64,000 nucleotides of DNA from the NCBI GenBank assembly GCA_951799425.1, contig OX637392.1, forward strand, positions 53,272,093-53,336,092. Reading direction: 5' to 3'. This stretch comes from Ilex aquifolium. Lineage: Eukaryota > Streptophyta > Magnoliopsida > Aquifoliales > Aquifoliaceae. The notes beneath the pieces are model-generated. The model searched no databases, had not been told where the DNA came from, and saw only the letters and a program-made list of their open reading frames with translations. The position numbers and the translations under genes were made by a program. Position 1 is the stretch's first letter, and each line of letters begins with the position of its first letter. Shown here one piece after another: positions 1 through 11,703 of this stretch.

Positions 1-115
1 TAGGATCGATCACAAGTTACCCTCAAAAGTTATAAATGACCCAAAAAAATTGTAAACGATCTTCAAAGGTTATAAATAATCTACAAAAATTATAAATGAT
101 CCTCAAATTTTATAA
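1..115. repeat. AT-rich short tandem repeat at window edge
   Basis: About four imperfect copies of a unit of roughly 27 bases built on TTATAAATGA followed by C/A-rich bases run from the window start to about 115. The array is cut by the window edge, so its full length is unknown. Nothing coding is visible. Confidence 0.5.
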
Positions 116-369
116 AAAAGATACGGTACCGAAGAAGATATTGGTTGGTTTGGCATGCCCATGTGTTAGAACTTGTTGAGGCCCGAGTTGTAGTTGTGGT
201 ACACATCATATAACCACCATTCCACTTTCATGTTTTTATCCAAAAAATCCTCTTTTGTTTCGTCAACCTCGAAACCTTGTTCGATGAAGCAGCTATTTCC
301 ACATGTAGATGATATTTTTGATGCCGACTGCTCAAAATGGAAAGATGTTGGTGGAATCCTACATGGAAA

Positions 370-830
370 CAGGGGTGGCTTTAGGCAATTGGAGGCCTAA
401 AGCGAAAATTTTTAACTGAAAAAAATTTATTATATGAGAAAAAATTTTTAATTTTTGTTACTGAAAAAAATATTTTAATTTTAATTTTTGTTTTTTATCA
501 GAAAGAGTTTAATTTTAACTTTTTTTTAATGTTTTGTACTAAGTTTTACACACAGAGAGAGAAGGAATAAATATGAGTTGACTTTTGAGTACTTTTTATT
601 TTTTCAACTTATGATTTTTAGATTTCTAATGTTATGAATTGAATCATGAACCCAAATTATTACAATAAAAATGTTCATTGTACTAAATATTTTGGGGCTT
701 TTTTTAGGGTTTAAAATTTAAAAAAAATAATTTTTTTATGGGTTAATAATGTACCTAAAAATTTGGGGCCTTCTAAAAATTTGGGGCCTAAAGCCCATGC
801 TTTTTTCCCAATGCAGTTGAGCCGGCCCTG
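370..830. mobile_element. hAT-like non-autonomous element (MITE)
   Basis: The element starts CAGGGGTGGC and ends GCCGGCCCTG, giving imperfect terminal inverted repeats of the CAGGG type. It is flanked by the perfect 8-bp direct repeat CATGGAAA at 362-369 and 831-838. An 8-bp target duplication with CAGGG termini is typical of hAT transposons. The 461-bp interior is AT-rich, has no transposase ORF, and repeats GGCCTAAAGC-like blocks near both ends. It is therefore a deletion derivative mobilised in trans. The boundaries are read directly; the superfamily is inferred. Confidence 0.85.
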
Positions 831-882
831 CATGGAAATGCCAATCCCCTTCAATTTTACTAGCCTAAACTCTTCACCAAAC

Positions 883-913
883 AGAGAGAGAGAGAGAGAG
901 AGAGAAAGAGAGG
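883..913. repeat. (GA)n microsatellite
   Basis: A GA dinucleotide run interrupted once by AA. No gene can be tied to it. Confidence 0.8.
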
Positions 914-1032
914 GGTTTCACTTTTGGTGATTAATTTGTCCAAAAAGTTAACTTTTTTGTTTTTGTTTTTGTCGGATACTATTATAGGAAAGAGGACAAC
1001 GAAATTCGAACCCGCAACCATCTAATAGCAAT

Positions 1033-1060
1033 GGCGGTGGCGGTGGCGGTGGCGGTGGCC
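1033..1060. repeat. (GGCGGT)n hexanucleotide microsatellite
   Basis: Four to five perfect copies of a GGCGGT unit. In one frame it would read Ala-Val repeats, but that frame soon ends in AT-rich DNA and has no coding signature. Confidence 0.75.
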
Positions 1061-3757
1061 ATTAAGTCTTTTCTAGATGTTTGTCTTTTAGGTAAAAACA
1101 ATTTGTCTCAATCACTTGTTTTTCAGGTTAATTGTTGTAACGCAAATTTCGAATGCACACAGTTATCAACAGATCAAACACATCGATTAAACTTGAATTT
1201 TATGTGGTCAATAGGATATAAAGTCAAAACATATGGATCACAACTACAAAGGTTTTGATTTTATTATTACAATACAAACTTCGAATACATTCGACTATCT
1301 AGAAAACTACGATGATTTATTAAATTTAGGCCGGGTGAAGGATCACACCTCATCATTTGTCCAATCAGTGAAGCAATCCGTGTGGGTTTTGTTAGATCTT
1401 AGTATAACTGAGCCGTGTTAGAATTCTAAGTCTGCTCGAGGAAGATTAGATTGACCTCTTGAGAGTTTCTAATATATCACCACCCAAGTTTGGTAGCATA
1501 CCTAATGTTCCAAACATTACCAATTACTGCTCATCAAGAATGTAGTCCGTCTAATAAACTTCCACAGCCACATTTAGTCCCTTTGATTTATAAAAGGATT
1601 AGTGATATTCTATGCCTTTAGGTATTGATGCAACATAAAATTTGAGCGTAAAAAAAGAATACTACTTTATCAAATAATAATTTTTCTTTTTATTTTTTTT
1701 CCTTTTTTTAATTACATAGTGTGGGGACCTCTAGAAGGTATTTAGTCGATCGACAATCAACCCAATGTCCAAGTGCCGACCGGCAGCCCCCAAGGAATCT
1801 ATGTGCCGACCGACAGCCTCCAAGGCCCTAAGTGTCGGCCGGCGGACACCTGACCACGGCCCTAGAAGGTACTTTGTTATTACCATCTTCTTACCCAACT
1901 CCACTAGACGAGTCCTACTCATACGGTTTAACTGAAGACCAAGAGCTTGAATCAAACACTCCGAACATATAGGACATAGAGATAAGTCAGCTAGGGGAAA
2001 GAATCTTAGTATAACACTATTCAAGGACTTGGTGATGAGGTTCATTCTATCACCACCTAGAGTTTGAGTTTCTTTGAGACACAACTTCCTATTATTATTA
2101 TAAATAAAGACCTTCGGGTACCAGGTAAGGGCATTCAATCTTAGCCTATTAACTTCATACACTCTTCTTCTGACTTAAGAATTGGAATCTCTTAGGTCAC
2201 TTAAAGGCTTCTTTGTGCAAATTTCGTCTGTACACAGTTTAAAATTAATTTATACCCATTATTTTTTTTAAAAAAAATTAACAAAATTTTCTCAAAATAC
2301 ACGACTTCAACAAAATATTAACAATGGTACACTATTTAGTTAATCAAAAAATTTGATCTCAATAACATTACTCTTCGAACATTATAAAACCGACCCCGTT
2401 TTCTCGCATGGATGACACGTGCAATGGGAAAAAAAGTCAACGTTTTCTAAGGAACCTGGAAGATTATGTTCCCTGATTCCCACACGCCCTTAAATGTTGC
2501 CCATCAAAACCAATAGATCTATTTAGATTTTAATATTAACGCCCATATTAAAATCTATGAACACAAACAAACATATGCAGTATGGTGCCCTTTAATTGAG
2601 GCACATGGAGAGAACAGTCAGCCAAAGGGTCCTCCACGACCGTCCGATTCAGATGGATGGTACGAAACTTCTCCAAGTGGAACTGTTAGGTACATGCTAT
2701 ACATAAGGCACTAAGTAATGGACCCAAATTAGGTTCCCTCCCATACCTATAGCCTTAATTTTTTCTCTCTGTTTCAAACCATCGAGACGTCTGAAACAGT
2801 TTACGCGTACATCAATTAATTTTTTCTCCAGTTCGGTTAAAGGCAGGTCATCTACATTGGGATTAGAGTATTCATGATGGATAAATCTTTCATGATCGAC
2901 CTGACCCTAAAAAATTGTCAAAATTCAAATTCAAAACGACTAAATTTACCGCTCGTCTACAATAATTTTTATTTGACTGCTGACCAAAAAAGAAGTTTAA
3001 TTTGACCGTTGATATTAAACTTATTTTGGTCATGTCTCACCAATTTAGTGTCCAATAGCGTTAACTTTGGAAAGCTTACCAATGACATAAAACAGGGTAC
3101 AATTAGGCCGGATTGAAAAGACAATTCATATTCAGCTCAAATTATAAAATTCTCAATTTCAATTTAATTATAATTCTTCAACTTGAGTATTATTCATGCT
3201 TAAGTTGAAATTTAGATTCAGTTCATGGGTGTATTTCGGGTTCAATGTTAGAAAACTTGTATTGAAATTCATATTTTGATTTTGGTTGAATCCGAGTTAA
3301 CAAATTTGGAATAAATATGCTCGTGTCTAGAAAATTCGAGGTTTTATCCCCAGAATTGTCAAATTTAAACCAAGTTAAGGTTTTATATTGAAACCTAATC
3401 CGAGTCTTAAAAAACTCCAATAAAATACGAAATAGTTTTAGATAATAGGTTTAGATTAGTCCAAGCCCTTTATTTATAGAACACAATAACAAAAGAGGAT
3501 TAACGTAGCCGACCCGAAAAATCTTAGAACAAAACATTATTGAGTTTAGTTCAAATTAGGTCACACCCAAGATAAATTAAACTTGATTGAGATATTGGAG
3601 TAATATAAGAAAAAACTCAAGCATCATGGAAATCAATAATACTATTAAGATTTAATTTATTGATCTAATTCATCATAATCATTGAATTGATAGCAGTCTC
3701 AATGAATACTGGGACTCCTAGTCAATATAATGATCGTAAGTGATTAAATCAACTAAT
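1061..3757. other. Intergenic AT-rich DNA with one GC-rich triplicated motif
   Basis: No gene is supported here. The one structured block is at 1773-1860, where three imperfect copies of a unit of about 30 bp beginning GTGCCGACC (starts near 1773, 1803 and 1832) stand out as GC-rich. It lies in a minus-strand open frame of 143 codons that resembles no family I recognise and may be an old transposon fragment. Confidence 0.4.
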
Positions 3758-3773
3758 TAAGTCAAATAAAAAA

Positions 3774-3935
3774 TCTCAAGGGATAGCTCAAGTAGTAATA
3801 GTGACAAACTGTAAATTCAATCCCCCACGAATACCCTAGTTCCGGCATGGTTGACTTACCTTTGACCAGATGAGATAATTAATCGAGGTGCACTCTCAGA
3901 TATCCCTAACTATTAAATCAGAAAGAAAAAAAAAA
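3774..3935 (+). mobile_element. tRNA-derived SINE
   Basis: The block has an A-box-like TAGCTCAAGTAGTAA near 3785 and a B-box-like AAATTCAATCCC about 30 bases on. A downstream body ATTAATCGAGGTGCACTC resembles the 3' part of plant SINEs, and an A-rich tail follows. The direct repeat TAAGTCAA occurs at 3758-3765 and 3936-3943, the latter right after the tail, as expected for LINE-mediated target duplication. Box positions and repeats are seen; the family is inferred. Confidence 0.6.
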
Positions 3936-4108
3936 TAAGTCAATAAATTTGATGCACGTAACAGTGGTCTATGTCAATAATAACCCTTGTATCACTTGTT
4001 AGGCTTCTCTCAGATTGTGTATATCCTTTTGTGTAACAGACATCTTTGTGACTCTGCATGTGCTCTCTGCTATCTTTGTTTTTGCCTGGAAAGTCATCTT
4101 CTATATTC

Positions 4109-4113
<5 letters not shown>

Positions 4114-4139
<26 letters not shown>
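4114..4139. repeat. (TC)n tract upstream of the ARM gene
   Basis: A perfect TC run of about 26 bases ends 90 bp before the chosen start codon of the armadillo-repeat gene. Pyrimidine tracts are common in plant core promoters and 5' leaders, so this is probably part of that gene's leader or promoter. Confidence 0.65.
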
Positions 4140-4229
4140 ATGTAGAAGTCAGATATTAGGACAGGAGACTTATTTAAGGAAGAAGACTACAAAAAGTTCC
4201 AATCAGTATCTCTCCTTACATGTCCAAGT

Positions 4230-7200
4230 ATGTCTGATTCTTCAACCACTTGGTTCATCACCTACACAAAGCTACGATTCTTCACTCGCATCCGCCGGTT
4301 GCTCCACCTCAAAACCTCCAACAACAAGCCATACCAGCCCTCCGATCAAACCAACACACCAAGACTTGAAACCATAGCCAAAGAACCCAACCCAGAAGAG
4401 GAGGGTACTATGGAGAGCGAAAGTGAGGATGGTTTTGCTGTTCTTCAAACGTCTGTGAAGAAACTTCACTTTGGAAGCTGGGAAGAGAAGGAGGCGGCGG
4501 CGAGAGACATAAAGAGACTCGCTGGTGGAGATTTGAAGAGAAGGAAAATCATGGGTGGTCTCGGGGTTGTGCCGCCTCTGGTGGCGATGGTGAGTTCGGA
4601 GGTGGTACGGCGGCGGAAGGTGGCGGTTCAAGCTTTGATTGAATTATCTAATGGTACTTTCACGTAAGTTCATTGAATTTACTTAAACACCCCCACCTTT
4701 AAAAAAATGTTTGTTTTTGCCCCTAAATCTTATATTTATTTTGGTTTTTCTTTGCTCTTATGGGTTGCTGCATGTTAAGAGAGCTAGAAAAAAACTTTTG
4801 AATTATGTGATTAAGATAAACATCTCCTGAAAATTTAAGGTTTTCGTATGCTACTAGGTTTTTTTTTTTTTTTGGAAAAACTTTTAGATAATAGTGGTTT
4901 GAATAATCGGGATTGAATCCTCTCGATTTCAACTTTTACCCATTTTGGTTGATTTATTCATCCACCAATTACCTACACGAATAGTGCTATAGAGATTTAA
5001 TTTGAAAACTTAATTAGCGACATAATTCATTACAACTATTAAAGTAGTTATAAGATTTAAAGTTAGATGAGACTCATTTTCATAACTATTGTTGATTAGG
5101 TCTCACGCTTAGAACCTCAATTAGGTACAAATAACATTTTTCTAAATTTTATTGAATTTTATTGGATGTCGTTGGATTCATAAGAATCGATAGGTGGCAC
5201 CCGAATAAATCAATGGTGGGTTGAAGTTGAACAAAATTGATAATTACTGGAATTGAGAGAATTAAAATCCAAATTGTACAAATTGAGAGAATCGGAATCT
5301 GAATCGAAGAGATGATAGTTTTTCTGTTGAGATTTGATAATAAAATTATAATTCAGATATCAAATTGAAAAAGATCAAATATTTAGATTGGTAGCAATAA
5401 TATATATTTGTGGGAGATGGTTTGGCAGTTAGGTTGGGTGGGTTGCTATTTTCTAAATAATGGTAGCTCACAAGGGCTAGTCCCCCCCCCCCCCCCCCCC
5501 CCCAATATAATGCTGACGTGGCAAAATATTATTGGAAGTGTGACCAACTAGGAACACACAAAATGGAATCTGACCAGCATGGAGCCCAGTGGCCAGAATT
5601 GACTTTTGAGGACAAGATTATGCACCACCTGAGAGTTGGCCTGCTGAGGTCCACATACCTTGACCTTGCCACTTTCTGTGTCGCAATTACCATTATCAGT
5701 ACTATTGTTGAAAACTAATAACCTAGATTCAAACTCTGAATTCTACATGTCTTAAAGATAGATTTTCAACATTTTATTGGTAAGCGATGGCGATGGAATT
5801 CAAACGAACAGTGTCCCCCGTCTTCGTTTTTAGTTTTATGTATCAGTTGATGATCAGCTTTTGTTTTTCAAGACGAGACAATTTACACAGAATTATGGGG
5901 TTAATAGGTGTGCTGGCTGTCCACTAAGATCCATGGTGGTAGGAAGAGTTGGATGTGGCATAATGCTACTTAGGCAGACAAGTTGTTGATCTATTCATAT
6001 AAAATATAGTTCCTGAAATCTAAATACATTATTGAAATCTGCATTTGTTGACCTGCACGTAACACAGCTCTGGTTTTCTGTAATCTTATTGACTTCTCAC
6101 TAGAATAAGGTTTTTAATTTCATTGGGTGGTTCTTTTGGGCCCCTTGATGTATAACAGGTGGAACCCAGGCAGCATATAAAATACATATACCCCCCCCCC
6201 CCCCCCCCCCCCAAATCTTCTCTTATTTCTAAGTAGTTTAAGCAAAGAAATGGTACTTTGGTCTTCAATGCAGCCGAATTATAGTACTTTTTTTTAGCTT
6301 AGTTTATCATTCTAGGTAACAAAATCAGATTTTTCAAATGGGTATCTTTTTGTTAATGTTTTGCTTATCATATTTGTTATGTTTTCAGGAACAAAGCTCT
6401 CATGGTAGAGGCAGGAATCTTATCAAGATTACCCGAAAACATCGACGATTTGGAAGAATCGACAAGGCTTGATTTTGCAGAACTGCTCCTCTCTATATCT
6501 TCCCTAGTACACAGCCAGTTCCCCTTCGCCTCATCGGAAATTCTTCCATTTTTGGTCTGTATTCTCGAGTCGAATTCAAGTATCGATACCAAAGAGTTGT
6601 GTTTGTGCACATTGTACAACCTCTCCACTATGTTAGAAAATGCAGGAACATTAGCCACCAATGAGGTGGTGAAAATCCTCTTGAGGCTGTCCTCAGTGAC
6701 CGAAACTTCAGAGAAAGCACTTGCAATTTTCGGGAACTTGGCAGTGACCTTAATGGGGAAGAAGGCATTGGAAAACAATACAATGGTGCCAGAGAGTTTC
6801 ATAGAGATTTTGACATGGGAGGAGAAACCGAAATGCCAAGAACTATCAGCTTATATTTTGATGGTACTAGCTCATCAAAGTTCGGTCCAGAGAGCGAAAA
6901 TGTCTAAGGCTGGAATTGTGCCTGTTCTTCTTGAAGTGGCATTGTTGAGTAGCCCCTTGGCTCAAAAAAGGGCACTAAAACTACTACAGTGGTTTAAAGA
7001 CGAACGACAAATGAGGGTCGGGCCTCATTCAGGGCCACAGACAGGAAGGATCGGGATTGGTTCGCCTGTAAATCAGAAGGATGTCAATGAAGGGAAGAAA
7101 ATGATGAAGAAGATTGTGAAACAAAGCCTATACAAAAATATGGAGACAATTACACGTCGAGCCAATGGTGCTGAGGATTCATCTAAGCTCAAGTCCTTGA

Positions 7201-7235
7201 TTATTAGTTCAAGTTCTAAGAGCTTGCCTTATTAG
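4230..7235 (+). CDS. Armadillo-repeat protein, U-box-45-like without U-box
   Basis: Two exons, 4230-4663 and 6389-7235, joined by a 1,725-bp GT-AG intron (AC|GTAAGT to TTTTCAG|G). The junction keeps frame and yields 426 residues. Exon 1 gives a basic N-terminus, a coiled segment (about 68-95, [19 protein letters not shown]) and the first repeat ([13 protein letters not shown]). Exon 2 begins [15 protein letters not shown] and continues with helical repeats to about residue 345, then a basic, Ser-rich tail. The helices match plant ARM-repeat proteins related to PUB45-type U-box ligases. No U-box (CPI.. motif) is present, so this is a binding scaffold rather than a complete E3 ligase. The start at 4230 is the first ATG of the open frame; an in-frame ATG at 4410 is a plausible alternative. 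Partners are unknown. Confidence 0.85.
5482..5503. repeat. Poly-C tract (22 C) in ARM gene intron
   Basis: An uninterrupted run of 22 C on the + strand, in the intron of the ARM gene. A second run of the same length lies 709 bp downstream. Confidence 0.9.
6191..6212. repeat. Second poly-C tract (22 C) in ARM gene intron
   Basis: An uninterrupted run of 22 C, the same length and orientation as the tract at 5482-5503. It is preceded by an AT-rich ATACATATA stretch. Confidence 0.9.
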
Positions 7236-9201
7236 TAAAACTCATTATACACTTCTGATCAAATACAAATACAAATACAAAAAAAAAACTGGTGCATAGT
7301 TTTTCTTTTATATTTGTATACTTTCTCAAAAGGGTTGGGGATGAAGGTAGTTTTCTGATAGAGGGAAGGATCAAGGAATGAACTTCTCATTCATGGAAGT
7401 TGCACTTTTTCTGCAAATCAATTGCTTTTGGTTTTGTCGGTGGAAAATATAGAACTTTTTCTCCAGGGAAAACTATCAAAATGTCCCAAAAAGTTGATTA
7501 TAGTTACAAGTTCTTTCATGCCTTGCATTTGAACTAGTGATAGTTTTGATTTCTCATAGTATGTTTTTGTTTTCATTTTGGTTATGTTGCCAAGGATGTG
7601 GTAAGAATTTTGTTGTGTTGGCTGTTGGCCTCAATTCACTCCTAACTTTAGTCAAAGGTGAAAAAATAGTTGGTTTTGTGCTTACCACATTGCTACCTCA
7701 CTTTTCGACCGGCAAACATGAGTAAATATTCAATACAACGGTGGCATCACGTTATCAATATCACATGGTATCACCATCTCAGAGAAACACAACAAAATAA
7801 ATAAAGTAGACCCAATTTTATTACATGGGGTGGTTACCAAATGACATGGGAGGATGGTTGCTAAAATATTTGTTGGAAATATGAATCCGAAAGATAAAGT
7901 GAACGGTAGGGTGAGGAGCAGGTTAGGTTGCTCTCTTAAGACGATTCACACCCCTCTATGGAAGATACACAATGCAAAAGGTAGCAACACGTCGTCCTCA
8001 GTATACAATAGTCCAACCTAATTAACTGTTACTTCACTTAGATCTGCACAATCGAATGAAACAGATGCTTCATACGAGACATTTTAATATTACCCAAAAA
8101 TATAGAATAGTAGTGAAGAATATAGAAGATACATAAATATGAATATCTATTATGATATATATAAATATATATATAAAAAAATATGGCTCTTGATATTTTG
8201 TAATTAATTTCATATTTAATCAATAATAATTGTTAGAATTTAATGAGAAAAAAATTGTTGGAAAACTAGCCATTAGACCTTAAATATTCAGAAACTGAAT
8301 TTTTAATAAGGAAGTTATTACAAAAAATAATAAAATAAAATAATAAAAAGTGAGTTTGACATTACATATTATTTTCTTTTGGCATGTTATGAAAACTCGT
8401 ATCTCCTTTTGTTGGTCCTGCCCCTGCATACGTGAGAATCTTAAAGTCTCATTTAACTCAATGGCTAGATAGCAGTAACATTTATATAATAAAATAGAAC
8501 AGTTTTGAATCTAAGAGACAAATAGCGGCTCAGATTGTTTCGTGACCAAAAAAGGCATCATCCAACGGACGACGTTATCCCAAACTGTCTGGAGCTATTG
8601 ACATCTCATATCGTTTCGATCCGACGTACCATATTAGCTCTTGAAATTTTTTTACACCAAATTTAGCTAAAACCTCTCCCCCAAATTTACGCGCAATTCT
8701 TCTGTCCAATTAAAAGGCACCCAAAATGCTGAAATCACTTTAATCCCAATTTTGCTTCCTAAATCTCTTACTTTGTCCCTTACCCATCATCTCTATGTTC
8801 TCTCTCACAATTTGTCCCTTATCCAGTGACACATACCGGCTCCCTACCTCCCCCTATCTCCTTTTATTCTTTCCAAAACTACTCATCTCCCTCCCTCTGA
8901 CTTCACCTATCAATCCAAAATATCCCCTTCCATACCGGTATGTCCTAATTCACGTAAATTCTTTCCAAAACTACTCCTCTCCCTCCTTCCAACCTCACCG
9001 ATCATAACTCATGAGAAATCTAAAAGATCCCATTCCATTTCGGTATCTCCCAACTCAATCCATAATGTCCCATAAATCTCCTCTCTCTTCTTCAGTATCA
9101 AAGCAACTGCTTCCAGCCACTGCTAAACTCTCTCTCCGCTGCTTATATTGCTTGAACTCACTGTTGGAATTCTTCGTTGCTCCAACTTATTCCAGGTACA
9201 C
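7236..9201. other. Intergenic region after the ARM gene
   Basis: The first 200 bases probably hold the 3' untranslated region and polyadenylation site of the ARM gene. The rest is AT-rich, with a (TA)-rich patch around 8155-8180 and a CT-rich stretch at 8780-9200. A short ATG frame near 9064 has no recognisable product. Nothing else is supported. Confidence 0.4.
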
Positions 9202-10090
9202 TGTCACACTCCAACCCAGAGATAATATATTATATCCAAATCTAGCAGAGTGGACCCCACCCCTTGATTCACACATGTATTTTGAACATAAACTTACTTT
9301 TAAATAGTAATTTGAACTGACCAGATATGCAAAAATAACCTTTATTCTCTTGATATCTCGGCATATCATGTACATGTAACAATACTTTTAATCCTAACTT
9401 ATTACAATGTTTAATTCTTCCCGTTGCAAGACTCAACAGTTATACAAAGTGATACAACAAGGCACCGAAAATTCAATTCCTTTTCATATCGCCTAAACTC
9501 AGTAGTGGACATTCCTTCCTCCCTGTCTATCTATAAATATAAATGAAGGGGGGCGAGCACACATGCTTAGTGAGTGTATATAAATAATATACAGTTAACA
9601 ACAATAACAAATAACACATACTTTCATAATCATCTTATCAATACAACTGAATAATTTTATAAGTCAATATATATACAAGCTCTCATAATTCTCTAGCAGT
9701 CATCTCATCATACACTAGTCACCATAGCTTCCAATAGGAGTATATAATTTTCGCCACACAGGCTATACTTGCCATGTAAGCATACCAGCTATGTAGGTAA
9801 CATTCGCCACACAGACTATATGATAATCATTTAATCTATATTCGTCACATAGGTCATACTTCTGCCTCTAAGGCTATATTTCCCGACAAGGCCACTTATC
9901 ATAACCACACCACCGAACATAGCTGAATGTGGCTAACATCAAATAATAATCCATACAGTAACCTATTAATAACAAGTAACATTAGCCTTTAAGGCTATCT
10001 CAGTTAGAACGATTATATGATATAATCATATAGCATTCACAACACCTTTACTCACATGCTTATAAATCAATAAACTCAATCCTTTTCTTC
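9202..10090. repeat. Probable decayed LTR fragment (chromovirus-like)
   Basis: The block begins TGTCACACTCCAACCC, which resembles the starts of Del/Tekay-type plant LTRs. It contains a TATA-like CTATAAATATAAA near 9531 and then many short repeats of the form CGCCACACAGGCTAT between about 9750 and 9990. No partner LTR, internal domain or target duplication was found in the window. The right limit is set only by the adjoining RNase H-like fragment. Identification rests on remembered family style. Confidence 0.3.
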
Positions 10091-10091
10091 T

Positions 10092-10457
10092 CAAACATCA
10101 ATATTTTCACCATATTTAGCCTTTCGAACCAACTGGTATGGAACACAATTTTCTGATCGTGTAATAGTAGACAATGAAGAAAAAATAAACATGCGAAGAA
10201 CGCGCTGAACATCGGCAACAATAGTGCCTAAGGGAGAAAAATCCTTGGAATTATCACCTGTCCTCTCCATGATCATATATGAATCACCTTCTAGCACAAT
10301 CTCATCACACACAATCTACCTACCAAAAAGTACAGCTTCCCTTGCAGCAGTAGTCTCTATAGTTTGCACTTCACCCAAAACAATTACCTTCTTGGACATC
10401 CCAACAACAAAAACCCCAACTTTATCTCGAATTATCACACCCACCCCCATAGCATTC
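10092..10457 (-). pseudogene. RNase H-like (RVT_3) C-terminal half, split by retrotransposon
   Basis: Read on the minus strand from 10457, this gives AMGVGVIIRDKVGVFVVGM, then E..REAVLF, LEGDSYMIM, and SPLGTIVADVQ, ending in TGA. This is the second half of the RVT_3 RNase H-like fold found at the C-terminus of plant non-LTR retrotransposons and their domesticated relatives, including the acidic residue in EGDS. It has one in-frame stop (FGR* then IVCDE). The first half lies across the Tat element at 25038-25400. Removing the element and one copy of CATTC restores the frame through the junction. It was already old or non-functional at insertion, or has decayed since. Confidence 0.8.
10453..10457. 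repeat. Target-site duplication CATTC, left
   Basis: CATTC directly abuts the TG of the left LTR and is repeated exactly at 25038-25042 after the CA of the right LTR. A 5-bp duplication is standard for Ty3/gypsy integration. Confidence 0.95.
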
Positions 10458-11693
10458 TGTAGGTGGGGGGGTTAAAAGAGGTTGACACACGTGTTTATAC
10501 CAAGGGTAATCGAAGGGGGTGAGCAGGATAAGTGGATGAGATGGAAGGAACTCGAGCAGCTTGTTAACGAAGGAACGAACCAGTTAGGCAGAGGGTAGGT
10601 GAAAAATGCTCTCACCAGCCAGAAAAATCATCCTGTTTCAGTGGGCAAATAATGTGGGTATTTATAGCACAGTGCCTGGGCAGGTCGGGTTGCCCGTCGC
10701 GACCCCTTACCACTCACGCTAACCCACAACTACCTCGACTGCGACGATACCAGTGATTGTTAACGGCGAGCCATGCATCCCAACATTAACTAGGCAGATG
10801 TGATGTTTTCCAAAACGCAACCTAAACGTGGCCTCGAGGAATGTGCGACAGCCATGGTGAGAGCGGGCTCCCAAGGTCCATGACTGGTCACCGTGGGACC
10901 ATGACCTCGAGAGGACCATGCTCGCGATGCCCCCAACGCGCTCCTACCCGGGGTCCTTCTTTCCCTCTCTAGACCCTTCCTCAAGACCTTTGTCGAGGTG
11001 CCCGATAAAAGAAATTCACATAGTTTCGGTCCTTCAGCCATCAATCCACATGTCCCGTCATCCCATATGTTGATCCGGACCAATAACCCCAATTACCTTA
11101 GGAGTCCCTCCGGATCCCAACCAAGCGCATCCTAATGGGTAGTGAGCCATACATTGGGAGGTCTACTCGAGCAGACTAAACCTTCAAGACCCTGCCCTAG
11201 GCCGATGTTGACAATCGTGCTCGTCCACCCCCGTTGCTCAGTTCTCCCTTGAGGAGGACCATACTTCCATGTCCCTAGGTGGGGACATCTCCTCTTAGTT
11301 CAGTGGGCCAGTCGAGCAATGGTGTCTAATAGGTTGAGGATACTACTCCCGCAATGGGGGAGGCGAGTTTCGTCGAGGTTGCCCCATACTTATTTGATTC
11401 CACTTCTGTCCACCCTTGGTGAAGGGTCCACTTTTCCACTTCTAATGCGATGGGGATGTATGTCGCCATATTGCGATGTTGTGTCTAAGGGCGTCCCACC
11501 TAGAGGCATCGCACCTTGGGTCTCTCGCTTGAGGTGTCGCACATAGGTGTCGCGCCTTGGGCATCACGCATGACATTGTTATCTACACCAGTCCAATTGA
11601 TGTTGTTAGGCGCCATTTTCATATCAACTGATAATTGTTGTCACTTGTCCTATTATGGTGGAGACATGTGTCTTGAAGTTTTTGAGTACTACA
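10458..11693 (-). repeat. 3' LTR of the Tat element (left)
   Basis: Starts TGTAGGTGG on the + strand and ends GAGTACTACA, 1,236 bp. It aligns along its whole length with 23820-25037. On the element strand it carries a TATA box (TATAAATA, 10659-10666). It has about 20 extra bases near 10875 relative to the right copy. Confidence 0.95.
10659..10666 (-). promoter_or_regulatory. TATA box in the 3' LTR
   Basis: TATAAATA on the minus strand. The same site occurs at the matching position of the other LTR. In this copy transcription would run leftward out of the element into the split RNase H-like fragment. Confidence 0.6.
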
Positions 11694-11703
11694 TTTGCCC
11701 CCT
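11694..11703 (-). other. Polypurine tract of the Tat element
   Basis: On the minus strand AGGGGGCAAA lies immediately before the TG of the 3' LTR. This is the expected position and composition of the plus-strand primer for reverse transcription. Confidence 0.85.

Noticed and set aside
960..1022. B-box-like sequence suggesting a tRNA or second SINE
   Set aside because: No A box at the right distance, no cloverleaf and no A-rich tail.
1731..2162. Minus-strand open frame of 143 codons
   Set aside because: No recognisable domain, low-complexity GC-rich repeats inside, AT-rich surroundings and no splice or promoter context; more likely repeat debris.
5518..5718. Open frame inside the ARM gene intron
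   Set aside because: The exon 1 to exon 2 junction is already in frame and matches the family; this frame resembles nothing and lies between poly-C tracts.
8795..9307. Two overlapping + strand frames, one starting MSHKSPLSSSVSKQ
   Set aside because: It looks like a leader plus first exon, but no continuing exon or known protein was found and the sequence runs into LTR-like DNA.
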